From the NCBI GenBank assembly GCA_029821875.1, contig JALGXW010000022.1:1-59533 (forward strand): 59,533 nt of DNA, read 5' to 3'. This document shows, one piece after another, positions 16,250 to 24,852 of this stretch. A program made the translations under genes and the position numbers. Under the pieces are notes generated by a model. That model worked only from the letters and a program-made list of their open reading frames with translations, was not told the DNA's origin and did not search any database. Each line of letters opens with the position of its first letter. Positions within the stretch are counted from its first letter, which is position 1. The DNA is from Candidatus Hebobacterum abditum (GTDB lineage Bacteria > Armatimonadota > Hebobacteria > Hebobacterales > Hebobacteraceae).

Positions 16250-17524
16250 CTATGCCGATGTGTCCTGCCTCCGCAGATCCACGCCGTCCTCGGCCAGGGC
16301 CTGCTGCAGGACGCTCACGTCAAGCTCCCGCGGAGTGCAGCCCGCGCGAGCGGACACCGCCCCGGCCAGTCCCGCGGCGTGGCCCGTGGCCATGCAGTTC
16401 CCCATGCTCTTGCCCGAGGAGGCTCCGACGTGAGTGGCCGAGATGCAGCGACCCGCGACCAGCAGGTTGTCGAGCGTCTCGGGGAGCAGGGAACGGTAGG
16501 GCACGTCGTGGACCTTCATCTCCTCGAAGCGCACAAAGCCAATGTCGAGCATCCCCGATCGCCAGGCGACTGCATCGCTGAATCGACGGCCGCTCTTCGC
16601 ATCATCTTCTGTCAGGACATAGAGGCCCTTTACGCGCCGCGTCTCGCGGACGCCCACCTGCGCGCCGGCCGCCGCCAGCTGCACGTTGCGGAAGGCGGGG
16701 CCGCCGTGCTCCCGCAGCGCCGCCACCATCTGGATCGCCTGCCGTCGGCTGAAGGTCTCCGCCTCTGTCATCTGCTCGCGGTCCGTGGCGTCGAGCACTC
16801 CGTGGAGCTTCGTACCCGCGTGGTTGATGACGAGGCAGTTCCTCAGAGGGAATGGCCCGAGCTCGAAGTGCATCGACTCCGGCAGCAGCGGGTAGGTCGA
16901 GCGCGCCCGCGAGATGAGATCGCGGCAGCCGCCGTCTCTCGCCTCGTAGGCCCTCGCTCCGTCAACATCGACGTTTGTGATCAAACAGCACAATGTCATG
17001 GGCGACAGGAAGCCATCTCCCTCGCGGCCCTTCATCGTCTCCGCCTCGGCGAAGTGGGCGAGGTCCGCGTCCCCGGTCGCGTCCACGAATACCTTGGCGG
17101 GGACGCGCGCCAGCCCCGCCTTCGTCGCGATAACGACTGCGGTGAGCCGGCCGCCCTCCACGGTCGCATCGATGACGCGGGTGTGAAGGAGGTACTCACA
17201 TCCAACCGCGTCGAGGAGATCGAAGAGCGCGGGCTTGAGATACTCGACATTGCAGACCAGGGCATGACCGACGAGCCGGCCTGCCTCCTGGCCGTAGGAA
17301 AGGACGTGATCGATGACGACGTCGTGGACCGCGCCTCGGCTGCGGTCGTTGGGACGCATCTGGTTGACCGGCATGCCCATACCGTGAGCGCCAACACCGC
17401 CGAGAAAGCCGTAGCGCTCCAGTAGCAGCGTCTTCGTCCCTTTGCGCGCGGCGGCGACGGCCGCCGCAACTCCCGCCGGGCCGCCACCCGCTACCACCAC
17501 TTCGAAGTTCGAGAGGTCCACCAT
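16250..17524 (-). CDS. FAD-dependent oxidoreductase
   Basis: A 424-residue flavoprotein. The FAD-binding motif VVVAGGGPAGVAAAVAAARK lies at residues 9-28 and is followed by LLLERYGFLGGVG. The later segments FVDATGDADLAHFAEAE and LLVAGRCISATHVGASSGKS match the large FAD-dependent oxidoreductase family often found in sugar and polysaccharide clusters of Planctomycetes-like bacteria. The substrate is unknown. The start ATG has GGGAG about 9 nt upstream. It is the first gene of a run with the acyltransferase and, after a gap of about 100 bp, the epimerase. Confidence 0.85.
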   Translation of the reverse strand: MVDLSNFEVVVAGGGPAGVAAAVAAARKGTKTLLLERYGFLGGVGAHGMGMPVNQMRPNDRSRGAVHDVVIDHVLSYGQEAGRLVGHALVCNVEYLKPALFDLLDAVGCEYLLHTRVIDATVEGGRLTAVVIATKAGLARVPAKVFVDATGDADLAHFAEAETMKGREGDGFLSPMTLCCLITNVDVDGARAYEARDGGCRDLISRARSTYPLLPESMHFELGPFPLRNCLVINHAGTKLHGVLDATDREQMTEAETFSRRQAIQMVAALREHGGPAFRNVQLAAAGAQVGVRETRRVKGLYVLTEDDAKSGRRFSDAVAWRSGMLDIGFVRFEEMKVHDVPYRSLLPETLDNLLVAGRCISATHVGASSGKSMGNCMATGHAAGLAGAVSARAGCTPRELDVSVLQQALAEDGVDLRRQDTSA

Positions 17525-17690
17525 TGATCGACTCCCAAGAGTCTGGAAATGTCAGGCCGTCCTTCTGTCACGCTCTCGACATGACCTGCTCGGCGAGAGA
17601 CGGCGCGCCCTGGTGGGGCGGGCCGAGGCCTCCGCAGGGGATCGGCCTGTGAAGAGGAAGTGAACGCGAAATCGGAGATTGGAGCCAGAG

Positions 17691-19208
17691 ATGAAGCCAT
17701 CAGGTAGCGACGTCCGCCTAGCAGTGCTTTCGAGCGACGGCAAGCCCGTTCCGGAGGCCGATCTCGCCGACGCGATGGTGCTGGACATGGACTCGATGCC
17801 CGCCTTCGCGCAGACCCCGGAGACGGAAACAGGCACGGTCGCGCTGCCGGCGCCGGACGGCCAGTTCGCAATCTGCCTGCCGCTGAACGTCGCGGGCTTC
17901 GGGCACGTTTACGTCTACGCAGATAACGGCGGAGCGGGCTACTCGGCTGACGAGGTCGCGGACACGACGTTGAGCTTCTCCTTCGAGGCCGCGGAGAGCC
18001 GCGTAGCGGCCGTCGCACGGGCCGAGAATGGGTTCCGGAAGGCCGGCACCAGGCCCTCGTCCGACTACTCGCAGCGCATGGCCCGGGCGCAGGAACTGCT
18101 GGGGGACGCGCGGTCTAAGCGATCAGACGAAGCGGCCTGCGCGAAGCTGGCGATGGCATCCCTCGCCGAGTCATTGCACGCGGGGGAGATGCTCGTGGTC
18201 GAGCACGCTCGTTCACGGATTGCGGCCTCGCCAAAGCGCGAGGGATTTCTTTTCGGCGCCAACGGTTTCCGCTATGTGGACCTCGGGGAGGAGTACGCTG
18301 AGCTGTTCGGGGGCGTGCTGAACTTCGTGACCCTGCCCTTCTACCGGTCCCGAACGGAAGTCGAGGAGGGGAAGCGCGACTTCTCCCGGGTCGAGAAGAT
18401 TCTGGAATGGACGAGGCGGGACGGGCTGGAGGTGAAGGGCCATCCTCTCGTGTGGTTCCACCGGGCGGGGATTCCCGAGTGGCTGGAGGGCCGAAGCTAC
18501 GAGGAGTTCGAGGCCACCCATCGCGACTACGTGCTCGACGCGGTCGGCCGCTTCCGCGACCGGGTCAATATATGGGACATCATCAACGAAGCGCACGACT
18601 GGGCGAACGATCTCGACTACACCCAGGAGCAGCTCACCGAGATGACTCGCCTCGCGGCCGATGTGACGCGCGAGGCGGATCCAGAGGCCGCCCGTGTGGT
18701 GAACTCCTGTTGGACGTGGAGCGAGTATGTGGCCATCGGACGCAACTACTCCCGCATGATCGGCCGACCGGCGAGAAGCGTGCTCCAGTACATCAGGGAC
18801 CTGATCGGGGCGGGCGTGGAGTTCGAGGCGATAGGCCTTCAGATGTACTACCCCACGCGCGATCTCTTCGAGATTGACCGCCAGCTCGAGCGCTTCTCCC
18901 AGTTCGGGAAGGCGGTTCACATCACCGAGCTGGGTGTCAGCTCCTCCGTGAAGCCGGTGAAGTACGACCCGATCGTCGACGTTCACATCAAGCGCTACTG
19001 GCACGGCCGCCCCTGGAACGAGTCCGACCAGGCGGACTGGATCGAGGGCTACTACACGCTCTGCTATTCGAAGCCTACGGTCGAGGCGGCAACCTGGTGG
19101 GACTTCTGCGATCCCAGCTTCATCCCGCATGGGGGCTTCGTCGATGAGAAGCTGCGACCGAAAGAGGGCTATCACCGGCTGAAGGGGCTGATCGAGAGAT
19201 GGGCCTGA
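17691..19208 (+). CDS. Glycoside hydrolase family 10 endo-beta-1,4-xylanase-like protein
   Basis: A 505-residue predicted xylan hydrolase. The GH10 barrel spans about residues 185-505. GHPLVWFHRAGIPEWL carries the conserved His-Pro-Leu-Val-Trp block, WDIINEAHDW supplies the acid/base Glu (about residue 300), HITELGVSS the nucleophile Glu (about 413), and WWDFCD closes the barrel. The usual ITELD is ITELG here. About 180 residues precede the barrel and look like a carbohydrate-binding beta domain plus a helical linker. No signal peptide is visible, so it probably acts on imported oligosaccharides. The ATG at 17691 has GGAG 8 nt upstream. Confidence 0.85.
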   Translation: MKPSGSDVRLAVLSSDGKPVPEADLADAMVLDMDSMPAFAQTPETETGTVALPAPDGQFAICLPLNVAGFGHVYVYADNGGAGYSADEVADTTLSFSFEAAESRVAAVARAENGFRKAGTRPSSDYSQRMARAQELLGDARSKRSDEAACAKLAMASLAESLHAGEMLVVEHARSRIAASPKREGFLFGANGFRYVDLGEEYAELFGGVLNFVTLPFYRSRTEVEEGKRDFSRVEKILEWTRRDGLEVKGHPLVWFHRAGIPEWLEGRSYEEFEATHRDYVLDAVGRFRDRVNIWDIINEAHDWANDLDYTQEQLTEMTRLAADVTREADPEAARVVNSCWTWSEYVAIGRNYSRMIGRPARSVLQYIRDLIGAGVEFEAIGLQMYYPTRDLFEIDRQLERFSQFGKAVHITELGVSSSVKPVKYDPIVDVHIKRYWHGRPWNESDQADWIEGYYTLCYSKPTVEAATWWDFCDPSFIPHGGFVDEKLRPKEGYHRLKGLIERWA

Positions 19209-19228
19209 GCGCGGGAACGCCACAGCCC

Positions 19229-19252
19229 GAGCTGTCCGCGGCCGGTCAGCTC
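19229..19252. terminator. Short stem-loop at convergent gene ends
   Basis: GAGCTG (19229-19234) pairs with CAGCTC (19247-19252) around a 12-nt loop that contains CCGCGG. It overlaps the stop codon of the zinc-ribbon gene on the other strand. A weak candidate. Confidence 0.35.
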
Positions 19253-19884
19253 GTCAGGAGTCGAAAGAGAGCCACCAGCACTAGCGCGGCGAGCGCCGAG
19301 GAGCAGCCCGCCCGCAGGCCTGCCCGCCTCGGCTCCGCGCCTCTGGACATGCGACTGCGCTCGATGGCGTGACGGATCTCCGGCGGCACTTCCTCCAGCG
19401 AGCGGTACTCCTTGTCGCCGACCCGGACGACCGTCTGCTCGGTGAACGTGTGGGAGGCCGAGGCAAGGCCCCCGGCGGACACGTCTCCGCCCGAACTTCC
19501 GAGCGTGAGCTCGGGGCTTGTCTCGCCGTGCGCCAGCCGCCGCATCGCCTCCCGCTTGTCAACGCCGGCGCGCTGCGCCTCGACCTCCACGATGCGGGTG
19601 ACAGCGGGAAGTAGATTCGTCGCCTCATCCGGGTAGCGCCGCTTGAGCGTTCGCAGCAGCGCCTCGTCTACGTCCTCTGTCGGCCCGGCCGATGCGAGAG
19701 CCTCGCGGAGGATGGGACCAATCTCGACGGTGCATGTCTTCGTGTCGCCGGTCCCGCCTTCGACCGCGTCGGACATGAGGTCTGTACGACAGGTCGGACA
19801 GAGAAGCCCACCCGACTTGGTATGCTCGCGCCCGCATCTGGGGCATTGAGCACTCCCTCCACTGCTTCTTCCTGCGATGCTCAT
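19246..19884 (-). CDS. Zinc-ribbon protein with C-terminal membrane anchor
   Basis: A 212-residue protein of unknown function. The N-terminus has a zinc ribbon, CPRC near residue 14 and CPTC near residue 30. The middle is charged and helical (about 60-110), with no recognised domain. A single hydrophobic helix near the C-terminus (SSALAALVLVALFRLL) predicts a tail anchor in the inner membrane. The segment VRVGDKEYRSLEEVPPEIR resembles short regulatory domains seen in other zinc-ribbon membrane proteins, but no function follows. It starts 32 bp after the DUF6785-type gene on the same strand, so the two are probably one transcript. The Shine-Dalgarno element is weak. Confidence 0.65.
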   Translation of the reverse strand: MSIAGRSSGGSAQCPRCGREHTKSGGLLCPTCRTDLMSDAVEGGTGDTKTCTVEIGPILREALASAGPTEDVDEALLRTLKRRYPDEATNLLPAVTRIVEVEAQRAGVDKREAMRRLAHGETSPELTLGSSGGDVSAGGLASASHTFTEQTVVRVGDKEYRSLEEVPPEIRHAIERSRMSRGAEPRRAGLRAGCSSALAALVLVALFRLLTS

Positions 19885-19916
19885 GATCGGTCTTTCCGTC
19901 TCGGGTACCAGCAGGA

Positions 19917-21878
19917 CTACACGTCTACCCCGGCGCCTCGCAAGATGGAGATGACGAGGACCCATCCGCCCTGGCTGACGAAGTCGCCGACGATGAGACC
20001 GATCGCCAGCGGGAAGGTGCGGCGGTAGAGCGGGAGGCCTCCGTAGCGGATCACCAGACTCTTGAGCACCCAGCCCAGGAAGAAGGGCTGGGCGAACCAG
20101 TGCATCCCCCAGCAGTTGGCCGCCAGATATCCGATAGGGTGGAAGGGCCACCACCAGAAGCGGAGCCTCAGAACTCCAAGAACCAGGGTCACAACTGCGC
20201 CTGCGCCCATGGCGATGGTGCCATAGAGATCACGCTTGGACGGAGTCGTTATGGCTTCGAGGATGCGGCCTCCACTCGACCGCAGCTGGCTACTGAGCCA
20301 GCCGCTCGACGCGGCACGGGTGTCCAGGAATCCATAGTGATACATGCCTGCGAGGACGACGTAGATCCCCATCACGAGCGCGATGACGAAGCCGACCATC
20401 ATGGCGCGAAGCAGTCGCCGAGATGAGATGCCGGCGGCATCGGCGATCTTAAAGGATTCGAGGCTGTTGCCCGTGCAGACCTCGAATGACTCGCCGAAGC
20501 CGGGGAAGTAGCTCCATCGAGTCGAGAACAGAGCGACGATCTCCCGCGGGCGGAAGATCGCGCTGCCGAAAGGCACGACAATCATGCCATTGACCGTCAA
20601 CGGGAAGGGGACGAACCCAAGCCCGGTCTCGGCCCGCAATCGCGCCCAGACGACATAGTGCACGATGATGAGGCCGCTGATTGCGGCACCCACCGCGACC
20701 CTCGTGCCCGACGCCCAGTAGAAGTAGAGCAGATAGCCGAAGGACAATAGGAAGCCCAACACGATCCACCGATAGGCCACCGGCTCGCCGGCTTCGTCTC
20801 CTTCGGACCGTATGCCGAACGCCAGCCGGGCCGCTCGCGCCAGGTGATGGCGCCCCACCCAGATCGCCCAGACCGCGACGGCCAACACGGCCCCCCCGCC
20901 CTGGTAGGTGGGAGCGGGGAAGGTGCTGTCCCACCACTCCTCGGGCCGATTCGGGGTGGCTCCTGCGGCGATGGCGGCCACCGTCAACCCGACCCTGACC
21001 ACCCAGAAGAACCAGCACGAGAAGGAGAGTTCCTTGGGGATAAGATAGGCGACCGCGATCATCCACGGCGCGAGCCACAGTTCCCACGCACCGAGTCCGG
21101 CCAGGGGGCCGACTCGCTGCCACTGCATCAGAATGACGCCGGTTAGTGGAATGTCCGGGATCGCCGGGAAGAGCCCCGAGAGGCGACTTATGGTCGTCAA
21201 CCCGAACGAGATCAGGAAGCCGATCCAGAACACCCACGTCGCTGGGAGGCGGCCCCTTCCCGACGCCGTCTCGCCCTGCACCATTTCCAGAGGAACCTGG
21301 GCGAGGGGGAAGGCGAGGCGTTCGTGTGAGATCCACTGCCGGCGCAGAAGGAGGATGAGGCAGAGCGTGGCCGTGAAGAGCGCAAGCATGTACGAGCCCC
21401 ATCCAAGTGCAGGCGCTCGCCACTCCGCCCACGGCACGGGCGATCGGCCCTGGAAGTAGGCCTCCACGGCCTCCGAGCTGGTCGGCGAGAACCAGGGCGG
21501 CAGATGCTGGAGGAAGGCCGTCTCCCACTCGGGCATGGCTCGGGCGAGGTACTGATGCGATATGTTGGTGCTGAGCGCCCACACCAAGATGCCGTGGGTG
21601 ACGAGCGGCGCGCCGACGACAATGATCCCATAGAGAGCCAGGAGTTCGCGGCGGCTCAGGCCGCCAGTCCGCGTTCTCTTCCAGAGCGGGTTGAGCGCGG
21701 CAGCGAGAAAGAGGATCACCAGCGGGGCCATGCCCGGGACGCCGGCCCCGAACATGTAGGTGGTGCCGAACAGGATCTCCCCATAGAACGCGGCCGGAGC
21801 GATCAGGGCAACGAGAATCAGCCCGACGACGATGACTCGCCGGCTGATCCCGCCTCCTCCATTGCCGGTGCTCGGCAT
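19917..21878 (-). CDS. Polytopic membrane protein, DUF6785/DUF6784 type (copy 1)
   Basis: A 653-residue inner-membrane protein with a dozen or more hydrophobic helices. The C-terminal signature PFHPIGYLAANCWGMHW, followed by a Trp-rich helix, VIRYGG, YRR and GLIVGDFV, is shared with copy 2 and is typical of a large uncharacterised family distantly like oligopeptide (OPT) transporters; the family name is from memory. In the middle, SHERLAFPLAQVPLEM aligns with SDRERLTFPIIQLPLEL of copy 2. It is co-directional with the FG-GAP and amidohydrolase genes in a carbohydrate locus lacking other sugar transporters. An oligosaccharide or sugar-acid transporter is a reasonable inference. Confidence 0.65.
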   Translation of the reverse strand: MPSTGNGGGGISRRVIVVGLILVALIAPAAFYGEILFGTTYMFGAGVPGMAPLVILFLAAALNPLWKRTRTGGLSRRELLALYGIIVVGAPLVTHGILVWALSTNISHQYLARAMPEWETAFLQHLPPWFSPTSSEAVEAYFQGRSPVPWAEWRAPALGWGSYMLALFTATLCLILLLRRQWISHERLAFPLAQVPLEMVQGETASGRGRLPATWVFWIGFLISFGLTTISRLSGLFPAIPDIPLTGVILMQWQRVGPLAGLGAWELWLAPWMIAVAYLIPKELSFSCWFFWVVRVGLTVAAIAAGATPNRPEEWWDSTFPAPTYQGGGAVLAVAVWAIWVGRHHLARAARLAFGIRSEGDEAGEPVAYRWIVLGFLLSFGYLLYFYWASGTRVAVGAAISGLIIVHYVVWARLRAETGLGFVPFPLTVNGMIVVPFGSAIFRPREIVALFSTRWSYFPGFGESFEVCTGNSLESFKIADAAGISSRRLLRAMMVGFVIALVMGIYVVLAGMYHYGFLDTRAASSGWLSSQLRSSGGRILEAITTPSKRDLYGTIAMGAGAVVTLVLGVLRLRFWWWPFHPIGYLAANCWGMHWFAQPFFLGWVLKSLVIRYGGLPLYRRTFPLAIGLIVGDFVSQGGWVLVISILRGAGVDV

Positions 21879-22001
21879 GGCGGGTAGCGCCCTCCCTTAT
21901 GCTGGTAGCCGAACGGCCTCGCCCGTCTCAGCGACAGTTCCCGAAGTCCTGCCAGACCTCTCGACCGCACGGCCCCGCGCTGTTCGTGCCTCTAGTTCGC
22001 T

Positions 22002-22021
22002 GAAGGCCCGCGAGGGCCTTC
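22002..22021. terminator. GCGA-tetraloop hairpin
   Basis: GAAGGCCC and GGGCCTTC form a perfect 8-bp stem closed by GCGA, a GNRA loop on the plus strand, in the 280-bp gap downstream of the FG-GAP gene. It lacks a U-tract. It may attenuate read-through from the FG-GAP gene into the DUF6785 gene or stabilise the upstream mRNA. Nothing else is evident in this gap. Confidence 0.45.
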
Positions 22022-22158
22022 CAGTGCAGTTGCGGAGTCAAGCCGTCGCGCGAGCAGCACTGAAATGCCTTGCGGCCAGCCCCCAGCGGAAGAGGATGAG
22101 TTGTGGGAGCCCAAGCGGCCGGTGCAGGTTGTCGCCGGGGGCCGGCGCTGGGCGGCGA

Positions 22159-23241
22159 TCAGCTACCCTCGTTGAAGAACACATACAACCCGTCCTTGCC
22201 CGGCGCGACGATGTCGAGCCGGCCCGTGTCCCGCAGGTCAGCGACTGCGAACATGATCCCCAGGCCGGTCCCAACGCGCGCCGGCCCGTAGTCGATAACC
22301 TGCTTGGAAAACGACTCGCCGTTCCACTTGAAGTAGTACATGCCGACGGGATCGAAGGCGCCCGGATCCCTGCCGCAGTGCGCGCGGTATCGCTTGCCCG
22401 TGACCAGCTCGTGCTGCCCATCGCCGTCAATGTCCACCCACTGCAGGTCGTGGTACTGCGAGTTGTACGGATCGATGGGATGCTTCTTCCACGTGCGACG
22501 ACCGGCCGAGTCGCGCTTCTGCTCCCACCAGTCGAGGCCATAGGCGTGGGCCTGCCCGACGATCAGGTCGTTCAGGCCGTCACCGTTGACGTCGGCGACG
22601 ATGACCGGGAGGCTGGCCGAGGCGAGATCGAAGTCCGGATGGAAGACCCACTGACCTCGCCATGGGTCTTCGGGGGCCTCGAGCCATCCCTTCGCAAGTA
22701 CGAGGTCGCCGCGGCCGTCGCCGTTGATGTCGCCGAAACCGAGGCCGTGGCCCTGCTCGTCGGCGTATATTGTGTGGGAGGAGAACTCGCCCGTGCCCCT
22801 TCGGTTCTCGTCCACGATGAGCTTGTAGACGACTAGCGGCCCCATCGGTGTGTTCGGGATGAGCTCCAGCTGTCCGTCCCTGTCAACGTCCCAGGCGCGC
22901 GTGCCCTCGACATTGCCGCACTCGGCGATCACGTGCTCCGGCCACTCTCCGCCCTTGACTCCCGGGTTCTCCCGCCAGCGGAGCGTGTTGCCCCACCAGC
23001 CGCCGGTGACGAAGTCGAGGTAGCCGTCCCCGTTGATATCCATCGGGATGGTCGAGAAGTCATCGAAGTACTCGCCCTCGGCCATCACCTCGCCGATGAA
23101 GTGCTGCTTCCTGAAGTCCGGCCCCTCGTACCAGTAGGCGCCGGAGACGATGTCCGGGAGGCCGTCGTTGTTGACGTCGAAGACGCCGGCGGATTCGTAC
23201 CGTTCGTCGGCGATGAGTCTCTTCTGGAATCTCAGGGGCAT
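22159..23241 (-). CDS. FG-GAP/VCBS repeat protein
   Basis: A 360-residue predicted seven-bladed beta-propeller. At least five calcium-binding loops of the D-x-(N/D)-x-D-G type are visible: DVNNDGLPD, DINGDGYLD, DINGDGRGD, DVNGDGLND and DIDGDGQHE. Similar proteins accompany polysaccharide enzymes in Planctomycetes-like genomes and may bind glycans. No signal peptide is present at the chosen ATG, which has GGGAGAG upstream, so a cytoplasmic location is predicted, unusual for this family. It sits between the amidohydrolase and DUF6785 genes on the same strand. Confidence 0.8.
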   Translation of the reverse strand: MPLRFQKRLIADERYESAGVFDVNNDGLPDIVSGAYWYEGPDFRKQHFIGEVMAEGEYFDDFSTIPMDINGDGYLDFVTGGWWGNTLRWRENPGVKGGEWPEHVIAECGNVEGTRAWDVDRDGQLELIPNTPMGPLVVYKLIVDENRRGTGEFSSHTIYADEQGHGLGFGDINGDGRGDLVLAKGWLEAPEDPWRGQWVFHPDFDLASASLPVIVADVNGDGLNDLIVGQAHAYGLDWWEQKRDSAGRRTWKKHPIDPYNSQYHDLQWVDIDGDGQHELVTGKRYRAHCGRDPGAFDPVGMYYFKWNGESFSKQVIDYGPARVGTGLGIMFAVADLRDTGRLDIVAPGKDGLYVFFNEGS

Positions 23242-23329
23242 GTAGCTCTCCCATTGAGTGTTGGCTGGCTAGGTGGTGCGCCGCGCAACGCGGTGGCGCT
23301 GGTTGAGCGCAAGTCGGGTGACGGCGGTG

Positions 23330-24622
23330 TCACGCTAGTCCGAGGAATTCCTCGCCGTTGTGGAGCATGACCGCGGCCGCCACCTTTTCCGCCGTCTCCG
23401 GTGAGAAGTACCCGGCCTCGATCTTCTGCTCGAGCACCCGTGCGATGCCGATTCGCGCCTGGAGTGCGTATCCCACATCACACCAGGGTCGTCCTGTGTC
23501 GGCCCCGTAGCCGAAGATCTTGTTGAACGGCACGCCGTCCAGCCACTCCGACAGGCCGCGCTCGCTCTCGGCGGGGTTCATCGCCCAGGCCCAGCAGAGG
23601 TCGGGGTAGACGTTCGGGTAGTTCTTCGCGATGGCGCCGAGCTCGGACGTCCACGGCCACGAGGCGTGCATGATGTCGAACCGCACCCGGCGGTACTTCT
23701 CGAAGATCGGGATCAGGTAAGACGCCTTCGTGGAGTTCAGCGATCCCCAGTTCCCGGCGAGGTAGCCAGTGTGTATCTGCACCGGGATGTCCTCGTCGTC
23801 GGCCCGCTCCATCAGGCGGTGAAAGAGGTAGTCAGAGAGGGGACGGGCCTCCCTCGCGCTGACGCCGCCGCCGTCTTGCTGGATGGGTTCGTGAACGGTG
23901 TCCCGACTTACGATCTCGTTGAAGGCCGCCTCGGCCTCATGCCTAGTGGGATCGCCAACGGCGAGATCGCGGAAGTAGGCCATCGCGATCTTGATCGCCG
24001 CCAGCGGCACGGCCTCCCTGAACCGGCTGATGCTGGCGTTCATCGCCGCGACGAACCTGTCCAGCGAGGTGATCGAAGCGTCGGCGGCGCGCTGCAGCGC
24101 GTCTATCGGACCTCTGTCCATCGTCGCCCACAGGGAGTCCATCCGCCAAGTGAAGCGGTAGTACTTGGGATAGGCATCATCCCCGTACTCGGCCGGGGCG
24201 TTGCCATACGTATGACCGTCGTTGAGGACCCAGCGCGTGTTCGCCTTCTCCTTCACGAAGTAGTCATAGACCTCGGCGGCCGACTTCCCGGCGATGGAGG
24301 CCTGAAGCGCGTCGGTTATCTCCGCGAAGTTCTCGGGCGAGTACTCCAGGTCGAACAGCTCCCTGCAGCCGAGCGTCACCGCGCGCCCGTAGCCGGTGGT
24401 CCTGATCTTGGGCCAGAGCGCGGCAACAGAGCTCGCGTCGTCCAACTCCTCGGGCGGCCGCGCTCCGGCCGCCGTCACGAGGTCGGACTCGGCGTAACCG
24501 CCCAGCAGGCTCCGGTGGTCGTAGTTCTCCCTTTCCCTGTCGAACTGCCTGAAGTTGAAGTGATGGTTGTGGTGGCAGAACAGCGGATGGCTCATCACGA
24601 ACTCACGAATCGAACTTGCCAC
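23330..24622 (-). CDS. Amidohydrolase superfamily protein (uronate isomerase/amidohydrolase-2 like)
   Basis: A 430-residue TIM-barrel hydrolase or isomerase. The N-terminus has a metal-binding HHNHHF (about residues 17-22), the central barrel has QIHTGY, and FDIMHASWPW supplies a further His, as in amidohydrolase-2 enzymes. GADTGRPWCDVG holds the late Asp. Members act on sugar acids, lactones or aromatic acids, so it may process uronate products of the lyases nearby. The start is GTG 24622 with GAGGAG 7 nt before it. It heads a minus-strand run with the FG-GAP and DUF6785 genes. Confidence 0.78.
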   Translation of the reverse strand: MASSIREFVMSHPLFCHHNHHFNFRQFDRERENYDHRSLLGGYAESDLVTAAGARPPEELDDASSVAALWPKIRTTGYGRAVTLGCRELFDLEYSPENFAEITDALQASIAGKSAAEVYDYFVKEKANTRWVLNDGHTYGNAPAEYGDDAYPKYYRFTWRMDSLWATMDRGPIDALQRAADASITSLDRFVAAMNASISRFREAVPLAAIKIAMAYFRDLAVGDPTRHEAEAAFNEIVSRDTVHEPIQQDGGGVSAREARPLSDYLFHRLMERADDEDIPVQIHTGYLAGNWGSLNSTKASYLIPIFEKYRRVRFDIMHASWPWTSELGAIAKNYPNVYPDLCWAWAMNPAESERGLSEWLDGVPFNKIFGYGADTGRPWCDVGYALQARIGIARVLEQKIEAGYFSPETAEKVAAAVMLHNGEEFLGLA

Positions 24623-24852
24623 TGGGTGCTCCTCTTCCAGTCGACCTCTGGCCTCTCGGCCGGCCTACTCCGTCTTCTACTCGATGAGTGCAGTGGACGG
24701 ATCGCCGATGGCCAGGGCCGGGTCGACCTGCGCCCCGGCTCGGTTGACTCTTCGACTGCGCTGCGGGCCTTCCTTTGGCCGCCGCCCGCCGAGGGGAGGA
24801 CCGACACCGGCCCTGACGGAATCACTGAGAAGTGAGCGAGAAGGGGCACGGC

